Shown: positions 28,246 through 35,628 of the stretch, one piece after another
Layout of the letters: each line of letters starts with the position of its first letter
Numbering within the stretch: the stretch's first letter is position 1
NCBI RefSeq assembly: GCF_014138625.1
Contig: NZ_JACJHY010000001.1
Span: 310,001-374,000 of the forward strand
DNA from: Aminobacter ciceronei
Lineage (GTDB): Bacteria; Pseudomonadota; Alphaproteobacteria; Rhizobiales; Rhizobiaceae
Reading direction: 5' to 3'
Length of the DNA stretch: 64,000 bases
Position numbers and translations under genes: made by a program
The notes under the pieces: generated by a model
Databases searched by the model: none
What the model saw: the letters and a program-made list of their open reading frames with translations, nothing else
What the model was told of the DNA's origin: nothing

Positions 28246-28286
28246 AGTCCGGCATCGATTTTCGGAGGCAACGCGCAGATTCTACA
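28246..28286. repeat. Partial RIME-like extragenic palindromic element
   Basis: The segment ATCGATTTTCGGAGGCAACG followed by CGCAGATTCTA resembles the core of the two larger elements at 36914-37015 and 44918-45012. The flanking palindrome arms are mostly lost. It lies between the glycosyltransferase stop and the racemase remnant. Confidence 0.4.
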
Positions 28287-28294
28287 ACCTCGTT

Positions 28295-28479
28295 TCCGGG
28301 CCCAGCGTCCGCTGCCCTGCAGCGCCTCGATCTCGGCGAAATCGAACGACCACATCAGCATGCGAGCCGAATGCAGCCCGCCACGTAGTGTGCGCACCCG
28401 CTCATTGATGATGCGGTAATATTCCGCCGAGCTCTCCCAGCTCAAATCCGCCGATCAGACCAATGACCTTCTGAGCCAT
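28295..28479 (-). pseudogene. Truncated, frameshifted copy of the Asp/Glu racemase 5' end
   Basis: The remnant starts with ATG at 28479 and reads VIGLIGG, then is shifted by one extra A near 28444-28446. It continues as SWESSAEYYRIINERV and GLHSARMLMWSFDFAEIEAL, nearly identical to the start of the racemase at 26124, and then ends. About 160 bp match at roughly 85 percent by eye. It has the same orientation as the intact gene, so the two copies are direct repeats around the TetR-glycosyltransferase pair. Confidence 0.85.
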
Positions 28480-28587
28480 TTCGCCCCTGCCTCTGCTCGC
28501 TCGACCGCAATTTCCAACCCGGCCGGTCTATCGCGCCATCGCCGTAGGGGACAAGCGCGCCGGGACGACTACCGGGATGATCATGCG

Positions 28588-29163
28588 TCAGTGCAATCCG
28601 CCGTGGCAATTGAAGCGTTGCCGGGCCATCTTCACGATGTAGCCGGCATCGGTATCGCCAGCTTCCAGCTCAAGGCCGAAAGGATCTCCGAGCTCATCTC
28701 TGATGCCCAGAATGTCGACGAGTGTGCCACGCGCTGACAGCTGATCCTGATCAGACGGGTTGCAGAATATTGCAACGAGCTCGCAGCCCAACTCATCGTC
28801 GCGGAAGTCTTTGAAGTAGTCCTTGGCGAGATGGATCGCCGACATACGGCTGTTCATCCAACCCAGATCGGTCGGAGACATGATCAGCTTCCGTAGAAGC
28901 GGACGGTAACGATCTACGAGACCCAGGTAGCGGACCAATGCCTTGAGTGCTGTTTCGCCATGGACGTCACATTCCGGACCGCGAAGATAGGGCTCGATCA
29001 ACAAGGCATCGTCGGCGGCTCCGCAAAGTCCGACGACATACAAGGCTGAATTGATGTCACCCCGATGCGCTCGAAGGATGCCGCGCGCATAATCCAGCTC
29101 AAGCGGGCTGACGGTGCCCGCTTTCACCCCTTGCGCCCGTTTTCGAATATCGCCGATGTTCAC
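28588..29163 (-). CDS. Hypothetical protein, helical (HEAT-repeat-like)
   Basis: A protein of about 191 residues with no recognised signature. It is predicted largely helical, with segments suggestive of HEAT-like solenoid repeats (GDINSALYVVGLCGAADDALLIEPYL, split at residue 20 by a turn; then ETALKALVRYLG; then MSAIHLAKDYFKDFRDDELGC). HEAT-like proteins of this size often occur as immunity proteins or contact partners, but no toxin gene is adjacent. I chose the GTG start because GAGG lies five bases upstream. ATG 29178 adds five residues without a ribosome site. Confidence 0.65.
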   Translation of the reverse strand: MNIGDIRKRAQGVKAGTVSPLELDYARGILRAHRGDINSALYVVGLCGAADDALLIEPYLRGPECDVHGETALKALVRYLGLVDRYRPLLRKLIMSPTDLGWMNSRMSAIHLAKDYFKDFRDDELGCELVAIFCNPSDQDQLSARGTLVDILGIRDELGDPFGLELEAGDTDAGYIVKMARQRFNCHGGLH

Positions 29164-29259
29164 AGTAGCCTCACACATTGACGTTCGCGGATTTTTGCCG
29201 GCGCCTCGAAACGGCGCAAGAAATGGTAGCCAGGAGTTTGATGTCCGCAGCGTCTCTCC

Positions 29260-30174
29260 CTAACACTGCCCGCCTCTGCCCAGTGTCCGTCCGACCTCGG
29301 CCAGGATCCACTCGCGAAAGACCTTGATCTTGGGCACGTTGCGGCGCTCCTCGGGATAGACCAGCCAGAAGCCGGAGCCGTCGGAGCCGACATGCTCGAA
29401 GGGCTGGATCAGCGTGCCATTGGCAAGTTCTTCGCGGTAGAAGGTCGGCGTCAGCATCGCCACGCCATGGCCGGCGATGGCGGCGATCGCCTCATAGGCC
29501 TGCGAGCCCATCTTCGGTGCCGGGCGCTGCGGCAGCATGTCGGCGGGCAGGCCGGCACCCACGAACCACTCGCCCCACCACAGGTCGCCGGGGTCGATCT
29601 GCGGCAGCCTGAGCAGGTCGGCCGGCTCCTTGACCCCGCCGATCGTCGCGGCGAGCTTCGGGCTCAGCATCGGCGCGAAGTCGGTCGGCACGATCAGATG
29701 CCCAGCCAGCCCGGGCGGCAAATTCCCGTCGTCCCTGCGGATGACGACATCGACCTGCTCGGTCCTGAAGTCGGTGTTGCGGGTCGTCGTCTCGAGCCGC
29801 ACCGCAAGATCCGGCTGCACCATCTGGAACGCGCCGAGGTGCCGCGCCAGCCAGCTCGCGGCGAATGTCGGCAGCGTCGAGACGACCAGCACACCGCGCG
29901 CCCCGCCGCGGGTTTCGCCCCACGCCTCGCCCAGCATCTCGAAAGCGGCACTGACTTTCGGCGCCAGCGCCCGACCTGCTTCGGTCAGTTCGGTCTGCTT
30001 GGGCCGTCTCAAAAACAGCGGTGTGCCGGCACGCTCCTCCAGGAGCTTGATCTGGTAGCTCACCGCCGCTTGCGTCGTACCAAGCTCTTCCGCAGCCCGG
30101 GTGAAGTTGCCGAGCCGCGCCGCCGCTTCGAAGGCACGGATCGCCGTCAGCGGCGGCAGCTGAACAATCGCCAT
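29260..30174 (-). CDS. LysR-family regulator (GcvA/AmpR-like group)
   Basis: A 304-residue LysR protein. The N-terminal helix-turn-helix begins PPLTAIRAFEAAARLGNFTR and continues ELGTTQAAVSYQIKLLEE. The effector domain contains VDVVIRRDDG and PTFYREELANG, as in the GcvA/AmpR-like group. It is divergent from a tiny DUF1127-like gene at 30282, the same arrangement as at 3764-4954. It probably controls that gene and possibly the serine hydrolase downstream of it. Confidence 0.92.
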   Translation of the reverse strand: MAIVQLPPLTAIRAFEAAARLGNFTRAAEELGTTQAAVSYQIKLLEERAGTPLFLRRPKQTELTEAGRALAPKVSAAFEMLGEAWGETRGGARGVLVVSTLPTFAASWLARHLGAFQMVQPDLAVRLETTTRNTDFRTEQVDVVIRRDDGNLPPGLAGHLIVPTDFAPMLSPKLAATIGGVKEPADLLRLPQIDPGDLWWGEWFVGAGLPADMLPQRPAPKMGSQAYEAIAAIAGHGVAMLTPTFYREELANGTLIQPFEHVGSDGSGFWLVYPEERRNVPKIKVFREWILAEVGRTLGRGGQC

Positions 30175-30281
30175 AAGTTTTCCTTATGCACTCATCCTTA
30201 CGTTCAGTTGGATTCATAGCAAAAACAGGAGGAAAGAGGAGGCACTTCCTCAAAAGAATTTAACTATTGAAAGCCAAGTCC

Positions 30282-30461
30282 ATGACCCACCTCACCCTGG
30301 CCGCCACCCTAGGCCCGCTCCAGACATGGCTGACGCAGCTCGCAACGAGCAGCCGCCATGGCCGTCGCCGCGCCGGGTTCGATCCGCGCGAGCTGTCGCT
30401 CCACCTTGGCAGGGACCTAGGCTTTCGCGACGGCCGCGACCCGGCCGGCACGATCAGGTAG
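30282..30461 (+). CDS. Small DUF1127-like protein
   Basis: A 59-residue basic protein. Its last third (RELSLHLGRDLGFRDGRD) resembles the DUF1127 core L-x-RDIG-x-SRGDI. The match is weaker than for the gene at 3764. It is divergent from a LysR gene and 76 bp upstream of a serine hydrolase gene in the same direction. The start is the ATG after CCAAGTCC; no clear ribosome site is visible, so confidence is moderate. Confidence 0.5.
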   Translation: MTHLTLAATLGPLQTWLTQLATSSRHGRRRAGFDPRELSLHLGRDLGFRDGRDPAGTIR

Positions 30462-30537
30462 CCGTTCCAGCTCTTGGCTTCCTCAATGGCAGGCTGTAGC
30501 CTCGAAGGCAGGCCATAAAGCAGGGGGGTGCCGGCGC

Positions 30538-32094
30538 ATGCTGCTGTCCGCAAGGTCGTTCGTCCGCCGTCTGGCGTGGCTCCTCCCCGCCCTTGCCCTT
30601 GCACCGACGCCCTCATCCGCTCAGACCGCGACGACCGAGCAAGTTACCGCCGCGCTGGCGCAGCTGGAGCAGTTGGCCGAAGCAGCCATTTCAGACGGCA
30701 GCGTGCCGGCGCTCGCCATCGGCGTCGTCCACGACGACAAGGTTGTCTTCCTCAAGGGTTTTGGGCTGCGCGAGGCCGGCAAGCCGGAAAAGGTCGACGC
30801 CGACACGGTGTTCCAGATCGCGTCGATGTCCAAGCCGATCTCGGCGACGGTCGTGGCAGCACTGGTCGGCGATGGCACCGTTTCCTGGGATGCGAAGATA
30901 TCTGATCTCGACCCCGCCTTCCGCCTCAATGACCCTTACCCGACAAGCCAGCTCACCGTTCGCGACCTGTTTTCCCATCGCAGCGGACTTCCCGGCACCG
31001 CCGGCGACGATCTCGAGGAAATCGGCTACGAGCGCGCCGAAATCCTGAGACGGCTCCGGTTCGTATCGCCTTCGTCGAGCTTCCGCGCCGGCTATTCCTA
31101 CAGCAATTTCGGCCTGACCGAGGGCGCGGTCGCCGCAGTCATCCCGACGGGCAAGGCCTGGGAGGACATCGCCGAGGAAAAGCTCTACCGTCCACTCGGC
31201 ATGACTTCGACAAGCTCCCGCCATGCCGATTTCGTCGGTCGCGCCAACCGCGCCGCGCTCCACGTCAAGGCCGACGGTGGCTGGGCCGCCAGGGTCGAGC
31301 GGCAGCCGGACGCACAGGCGCCGGCCGGCGGCGTCAGCTCCACGGTGCGCGACCTCGCCCAGTGGCTTCGGCTCGAACTGGCCAACGGCAGCCATGACGG
31401 CAAGCAGCTCATCGCAGCCGCAGCACTCGACCAGACACATATCCCGCTGATGACGCGCGGCAAAAACCCGGTCAGCGGCGGCCAGTCCTTCTACGGCCTC
31501 GGCTGGAATGTCGAGTTCGGCCGCCATGGCCTGAGCTGGGGCCACGCCGGCGCCTTCAGCGTCGGCGCTCGCAGCCTCGTCACCTTGTTCCCTGAACGGC
31601 AGCTCGGCATCGTCATTCTCGCCAACGCTTTCCCGACCGGCGTGCCCGAGGGCCTGTCGGACAGCTTCGCCGACCTCGTCTTCGACGGCAAAGTCGGCAA
31701 GGATTGGCTGAAGGACTGGAATGCGATCTATGCCGGCATGTTTGGCCCCGCCGTCGCGGCCGCCCAGGCGACCTACGCCACCTCACCCTCGCCTGCCACG
31801 CCGGCACTTCCAGCCACCGCCTATGCCGGCCGCTACGCCAACGATTTCGTCGGCGAGGCCGTCGTCGCGGCAGCCGGAGACGGTCTCGTTCTCAAGCTTG
31901 GCCCGGACGGTGCCAGATCCTATCCGCTCAGCCATTTCGACCGCGACATGTTCCTGAGCTTTCCCTCGCCCGAACTCCCCGACATGCCGTCGGCGGTCAG
32001 CTTCGTGATCGGCTCCGACGGCACGGCGTCGACAATCACCATTGAGGCGCTCGACGGCAACGGTCTCGGCACGCTGCGACGCACCCGGGAGTAA
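30538..32094 (+). CDS. Exported serine hydrolase, beta-lactamase class C/PBP fold
   Basis: A 518-residue protein with a signal peptide (RRLAWLLPALALAPTPSSA) and the family motifs SMSK, YSN in GYSYSNFG, and HAGA in place of KTG. After about residue 400 it has a C-terminal beta-rich domain (ATAYAGRYANDFVGE), as in DUF3471-type esterases/peptidases. It likely acts in the periplasm on an ester or amide, possibly a peptidoglycan fragment; true beta-lactamase activity is not implied. Only the fold is shared with the cytosolic relative at 10665. A GGGGGG run upstream may serve as ribosome site. Confidence 0.88.
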   Translation: MLLSARSFVRRLAWLLPALALAPTPSSAQTATTEQVTAALAQLEQLAEAAISDGSVPALAIGVVHDDKVVFLKGFGLREAGKPEKVDADTVFQIASMSKPISATVVAALVGDGTVSWDAKISDLDPAFRLNDPYPTSQLTVRDLFSHRSGLPGTAGDDLEEIGYERAEILRRLRFVSPSSSFRAGYSYSNFGLTEGAVAAVIPTGKAWEDIAEEKLYRPLGMTSTSSRHADFVGRANRAALHVKADGGWAARVERQPDAQAPAGGVSSTVRDLAQWLRLELANGSHDGKQLIAAAALDQTHIPLMTRGKNPVSGGQSFYGLGWNVEFGRHGLSWGHAGAFSVGARSLVTLFPERQLGIVILANAFPTGVPEGLSDSFADLVFDGKVGKDWLKDWNAIYAGMFGPAVAAAQATYATSPSPATPALPATAYAGRYANDFVGEAVVAAAGDGLVLKLGPDGARSYPLSHFDRDMFLSFPSPELPDMPSAVSFVIGSDGTASTITIEALDGNGLGTLRRTRE

Positions 32095-32187
32095 ACCAGT
32101 CGAATCTGTCGCGCCACACCTCCAGCGTTTGCGGGCGCAGCCTAGACTTCACCGCAACCGCACCCACGCCATTGAGACCAGATCGAC

Positions 32188-33099
32188 ATGACCGCATCGC
32201 TCCGCTTCCTCGGCCTTCCCGATCGCCTCGCTGATGGCGGCACGCCCCGTGCGGTGATCTTCTCCGCCGGTCATGGCACCACCTATCCCGGCAAGGACAG
32301 CAGCGGATATGCCTTGGCCGCCGACGCCATCCGCGCTGCCAGCCAGGACGACGCCACGCTCGTCGAACACTGGGATTTTGACCTCGGCGGCCCGCTGTTC
32401 GACGGCAAGCCTGTCTGCTGCATCGACGCCGGCGACATCGCGACCATCATGCACGACAATGCGGCCAACCGCGCCCGCATCGAAGCCAGGACGCGCGAGA
32501 TCCTGGCACTTGGCGCTGTGCCGATATTGCTCGGCGGTGACGATTCCGTGCCGATCCCCTTCCTGGCCGGCTTTGCCGATCACGGCCCGGTCTGGGTTCT
32601 GCAGATCGATGCCCATATCGACTGGCGCGACGAGGTGCTCGGCGAACGCAACGGCTATTCGAACCCGATGCGCCGGGCCAGCGAGATGCCGCATGTCGCA
32701 GGCATGGTCCAGGTCGGCATGCGCAGCGTCGGCAGCGCCCGGCTCGCCGAGATCGAGGCGGCTCGGCGCTACGGCAGCCGCTTCGTCACCGCCCGCGAGC
32801 TTCATGCCCATGGCGTCGAGGCAGCACTCCGACACATACCTGAAGGCGCGCGAGTCGTCGTCACCCTCGATTGCGACGGTCTCGATCCAAGCATCATGCC
32901 GGGGGTCGCCGCACGAACGCCCGGCGGCCTCACCTACACGCAGGCGATCGATCTGATATCAGGCCTCGGCAAGCGTGCGCGGATCGCAGGCTTCGACCTT
33001 GTCGAGTTTTATCCGCCCGCAGACATCGACGGCCTGACGGCCGAGACCGCGTCTCGCCTGATCGTCAATGCGATCGCCGCGATCGTCCGGCAGCGCTGA
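32188..33099 (+). CDS. Arginase/agmatinase-family ureohydrolase with altered first metal motif
   Basis: A 303-residue ureohydrolase. The metal motifs are DAHID (D141, H143, D145) and DCDGLDP (D228, D230, D233). The first motif, normally GGDHS, reads GGDDS (116-120), replacing the His that binds one Mn with Asp. The family hydrolyses guanidino groups to urea (agmatine, arginine, guanidinobutyrate and others). The change could alter metal use or substrate, so I call only the family. It stands alone, downstream of the serine hydrolase and convergent with the Kazal gene. Confidence 0.9.
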   Translation: MTASLRFLGLPDRLADGGTPRAVIFSAGHGTTYPGKDSSGYALAADAIRAASQDDATLVEHWDFDLGGPLFDGKPVCCIDAGDIATIMHDNAANRARIEARTREILALGAVPILLGGDDSVPIPFLAGFADHGPVWVLQIDAHIDWRDEVLGERNGYSNPMRRASEMPHVAGMVQVGMRSVGSARLAEIEAARRYGSRFVTARELHAHGVEAALRHIPEGARVVVTLDCDGLDPSIMPGVAARTPGGLTYTQAIDLISGLGKRARIAGFDLVEFYPPADIDGLTAETASRLIVNAIAAIVRQR

Positions 33100-33330
33100 A
33101 CCAGGCTGTGCGGGCAACCGGCCTCATGAGCCGGTCTGGGCTCCTACACAGCATTGCCGAACAGCCGCGTGGGCGATGTTCGCGCGCAAGGCGATGACAT
33201 GAAGCGTCAAGCATCGCCATGTCGGCGACGATTGCCGCATCCGCAAGGTTATGTGTTCGTCGGTTGGCGACTGATGCCCCGCGAAGATAACTCCCGGCAT
33301 GGGCTGCCGGGAGACACCAGCTCGATACGC

Positions 33331-33765
33331 TCAGCAGGGGCCCTGGTCGTCGATGACGCGATAGCCCGAGGAATCGGCTTCACAGGCGTTCGGGAAGGTC
33401 CGGAGCGTGTCACCGCGGCGGCCGCAAACAGGGCGATACTCCCTGGTACAGAACTGGTCTCCCCGGCCACCGCCGCCACCACCGCCCCAGCCATCGTCAC
33501 CGCCACCACGGCATTCGCCGCCACGGATAATGCGGTAGCCGGCGGCCTCCGCCATGCAGGAATTGGCGAAGGTCTGACGGTCGCCGCCACGGCGCGCGCA
33601 GACCGGGTCATACTCGCGGGTGCAGAATTGCGGGCCCGGATCGGGGCGCGGCGGGCGCGGGCCGGGACCCGGGCCGTCCTCGACGACCACGCAAGAGGCC
33701 AGCATCAGCGACAGCAACGAGGCGACAGTTGCTTTTCGCGCAAAGGTCTTTGCCGAAAAAACCAT
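33331..33765 (-). CDS. Lipoprotein with two Kazal-type protease-inhibitor domains
   Basis: A 144-residue protein with a lipoprotein signal (LASC, lipidated C25), a Pro/Gly linker, and two Kazal-like units joined by a Gly-rich run. Unit 1 has Cys 48, 56, 70 and 85, with FCTREYDPVCARRGGDRQTF and FANSCMAEAAGY. Unit 2 repeats the plan with PVCGRRGDTLRTFPNACEA, ending at C144. Each unit has four rather than six Cys, as in some bacterial Kazal proteins. The family inhibits serine proteases by a substrate-like loop around the second Cys. It probably sits on the outer membrane and guards against extracellular proteases; target unknown. Confidence 0.87.
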   Translation of the reverse strand: MVFSAKTFARKATVASLLSLMLASCVVVEDGPGPGPRPPRPDPGPQFCTREYDPVCARRGGDRQTFANSCMAEAAGYRIIRGGECRGGGDDGWGGGGGGGRGDQFCTREYRPVCGRRGDTLRTFPNACEADSSGYRVIDDQGPC

Positions 33766-34000
33766 GAAAACAGCTCCCTCTCATCCCCGCCCGTGCGGGA
33801 AATGTTCCAGCCCCTGCCCCGATCCTGGCGATTCTGTCAACGAATGCAATCGGGATCGGCGAAACTGGCGCCAACAGGCGCGGCAATCTGGCCAATGGCG
33901 CCTTTAGAAATGTCGTATATTTATGCGACGCTGCGAAGTGCCTACCGCCCTTGCCGCGACATCTTGCAACCTACGCGTTTCCATGCAATATCAGTTTCAG

Positions 34001-34030
34001 TTCGGGCGTTTGCTGACCCGGAGACTGGAA
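34001..34030 (+). promoter_or_regulatory. Conserved leader element 1 of the cold-shock genes
   Basis: A 30-nt block shared with 35157-35186 (26 of 30 identical). It can fold as TTCGGG pairing with CCCGGA (one G-U), loop, then the unpaired GACTGGAA tail. Here it lies about 170 nt before the cold-shock start, so a long leader would separate them. The role is inferred from conservation upstream of two csp genes. Confidence 0.5.
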
Positions 34031-34198
34031 CGTTTTGCACGACCCTTTCCCCGATACTGTGAATCTCTGACGACCCCGTGACTCGGCGGGGGGTTTAATC
34101 GTGCGCAAATGCATGACCGCCAAGCAAACCACCGACGTGCCGCCGACGCCAGGCGGTCGGCATGTCCAGACCACTGAACGGGTGAAGGAGTTCTCCCA

Positions 34199-34411
34199 AT
34201 GACCCAGACCGGTACCGTAAAGTTCTTCAACGCAACCAAAGGCTTCGGCTTCATCACGCCGGATGGCGGCGCGAAGGACGTGTTCGTCCATATCTCCGCT
34301 ATCGAGGCTTCGGGCCTGCGCACGCTCGTCGACGGCCAGAAGGTCAGCTTCGACGTCGAGCCCGACCGTATGGGCAAGGGTCCTAAGGCGGTCAACCTCC
34401 GCGCCGGCTAA
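34199..34411 (+). CDS. Cold-shock domain protein (CspA family)
   Basis: A 70-residue single-domain protein. RNP1 is KGFGFITPD and RNP2 is DVFVHISAI. It binds single-stranded RNA/DNA and acts as an RNA chaperone at low temperature or in stationary phase. AAGGAG precedes the ATG. The leader carries a hairpin element shared with the second csp gene about 1 kb downstream, and a CCCCG/CGGGG hairpin at 34074-34091. An intrinsic terminator follows. Confidence 0.96.
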   Translation: MTQTGTVKFFNATKGFGFITPDGGAKDVFVHISAIEASGLRTLVDGQKVSFDVEPDRMGKGPKAVNLRAG

Positions 34412-34438
34412 GCCGCGTAAGGTTTTTTGCTTTGAAGA

Positions 34439-34474
34439 GGGGCGCGGTGGATCACCATCGCGCCCTTCTTCTTT
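34439..34474 (+). terminator. Intrinsic terminator after first cold-shock gene
   Basis: GGGCGCGGTGG pairs with CCATCGCGCCC (one G-U) around ATCA, followed by TTCTTCTTT. It ends the first cold-shock transcript. Confidence 0.85.
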
Positions 34475-34618
34475 GGTGGGTGGCTCCGCAATTATCCGTC
34501 GCCAAATCAACGAGATAGTCTCTGCGTCCAGCCGGCGCCACTCTGGCGAGCCACAGCCAACCGTGACATAGTCTTGCCGCGGAGGCAGTATCTGCTTCCC
34601 ACGCAGAGGAGGCAGACC

Positions 34619-35029
34619 ATGAAGTTGCTGAAGTCTCTGGGCGCAATGCTCCTGGCCGCAGGGCTAGGATATGGCGGGCCGGTCGAGGCGATGCCGGCGG
34701 GTAATGCGCCGCAGGCCGATGGCGGGTTGGTGATCCAGGTCCGTGGTTGCCACGGCGACCCGCAGCGCCATTTTGTTCCTCAGTTCGGCCGTACCGAGTG
34801 GCATGTCCACCGCCGCCCCGACTGCCGGCCGATCCGGGTCCGCCCGCCGGTCCAGGTGCGCGACTGCCATCGTGAGGTTCGCCGCCACTTCCTGCCGCGT
34901 TACGGCAACGTGCCCCACCGCCATGTCGGCCCCAATTGCCGCGTGCGTGTCTATTCGAGGTTCGATCCGCTGCGTCCGCGGCCACCCTCCTGCATCCAGA
35001 TCGGCCCGATCCGCTACTGCGAATACTAA
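34619..35029 (+). CDS. Secreted small protein with two His/Arg-rich repeats
   Basis: A 136-residue exported protein with a signal peptide (LGAMLLAAGLGYGGPVEA). The mature part has two copies of a unit of about 36 residues: repeat 1 has GCHGDPQRHFVPQFG then WHVHRRPDC, repeat 2 has DCHREVRRHFLPRYG then PHRHVGPNC. Each has two Cys bracketing an H-rich loop, a layout that could bind metal or form disulfides. The C-terminus, PPSCIQIGPIRYCEY, adds a third Cys pair. AGGAGG upstream is a strong ribosome site. It lies between two cold-shock genes. Family not recognised. Confidence 0.75.
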   Translation: MKLLKSLGAMLLAAGLGYGGPVEAMPAGNAPQADGGLVIQVRGCHGDPQRHFVPQFGRTEWHVHRRPDCRPIRVRPPVQVRDCHREVRRHFLPRYGNVPHRHVGPNCRVRVYSRFDPLRPRPPSCIQIGPIRYCEY

Positions 35030-35059
35030 GCCGCGAAACGCGTTGCATTTGGCCACTTG

Positions 35060-35079
35060 GGCCCGGTAATTGCCGGGCC
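35060..35079. terminator. GC-rich hairpin after the secreted repeat protein
   Basis: GGCCCGG-taattg-CCGGGCC, a perfect 7-bp stem without a T-tract, 30 bp after the stop. It may be a weak terminator or 3'-end stabiliser. Confidence 0.5.
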
Positions 35080-35100
35080 TGAGCAGCCTTAGGACAGGTA

Positions 35101-35127
35101 TCGGCAGGCAAAACTTTTGCTTGCCGA
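35101..35127. promoter_or_regulatory. Very long palindrome upstream of the second cold-shock gene
   Basis: TCGGCAGGCAAAA and TTTTGCTTGCCGA form 13 pairs (one G-U) around a single C, so almost the whole 27-bp element is palindromic. It lies 30 bp before the shared csp leader element and 84 bp before the csp start. It could be a terminator for the upstream gene, an operator or a transcript-end structure; there is no T-tract after it on the plus strand. Confidence 0.55.
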
Positions 35128-35156
35128 TGACCCAAAAATGAACGACAAATTTCCAC

Positions 35157-35186
35157 TTCGGGCATTTGCCGGCCCGAAGACTGGAA
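35157..35186 (+). promoter_or_regulatory. Conserved leader element 2 of the cold-shock genes
   Basis: Second copy of the 30-nt element at 34001. Here the stem is perfect: TTCGGGC pairs with GCCCGAA around an 8-nt loop, followed by GACTGGAA. It ends 24 nt before the start codon, just upstream of the AGAGGAG ribosome site, so it could affect translation directly. Confidence 0.55.
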
Positions 35187-35210
35187 TTGATGGGATCAGA
35201 GGAGTTTCCC

Positions 35211-35423
35211 ATGCCGCAGACCGGCACCGTCAAGTTCTTCAATCATGCCAAAGGCTTCGGCTTCATCACGCCGGACGACGGAGCGAAGGATGTCTTCGTT
35301 CATATTTCGGCCGTGCAGGCGTCGGGTCTTCCCGGTCTTGAGGATGGGCAGAAGGTTTCTTTCGACACCGAGCCGGACAAGCGCGGCAAGGGTCCGAAGG
35401 CCGTCAATCTGACCGTCGGCTGA
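35211..35423 (+). CDS. Cold-shock domain protein (CspA family), second copy
   Basis: A 70-residue single-domain protein very similar to the one at 34199, with RNP1 KGFGFITPD and RNP2 DVFVHISAV. It is an RNA chaperone by family. AGAGGAG precedes the ATG. A hairpin element shared with the first copy lies directly upstream. The pair probably arose by duplication that included the leader element, with the secreted repeat protein gene between them. Confidence 0.96.
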   Translation: MPQTGTVKFFNHAKGFGFITPDDGAKDVFVHISAVQASGLPGLEDGQKVSFDTEPDKRGKGPKAVNLTVG

Positions 35424-35527
35424 GAACCTTCAAGGAGGCCGGAGTTCGTGCTCCGGCCAAGCATGCTGCTGTATTCGCCGCAACGCATATTGGCGTTTGT
35501 CGGCGGTAGTTTCTTTGACCCATTGCA

Positions 35528-35559
35528 CCTGAAGATCCGTTCAGGCTGCGTTCAGGCGG
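35528..35559 (+). promoter_or_regulatory. Tandem 11-bp repeats in the BA14K gene promoter
   Basis: CGTTCAGGCTG is followed directly by CGTTCAGGCGG (35538-35559). An inverted CCTGAA half-site lies just upstream. Direct repeats with an 11-bp period are typical of OmpR-family response-regulator sites. The block is about 70-100 bp upstream of the BA14K start, near a promoter position. Confidence 0.5.
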
Positions 35560-35628
35560 GCTCCCCTAGACATAGTGTCGACGCTAAATTCTGGCCTTGA
35601 TACGGGCCGGACGGCGAAGGAGACCGAC

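Noticed and set aside
33100-33330. Possible small gene between the ureohydrolase and Kazal genes
   Set aside because: No frame has a ribosome site or protein-like composition; treated as intergenic.
33154-34062. Plus-strand open frame across the Kazal gene
   Set aside because: It is antisense to a protein with a lipobox and two matched Cys domains; its own translation has no motif.
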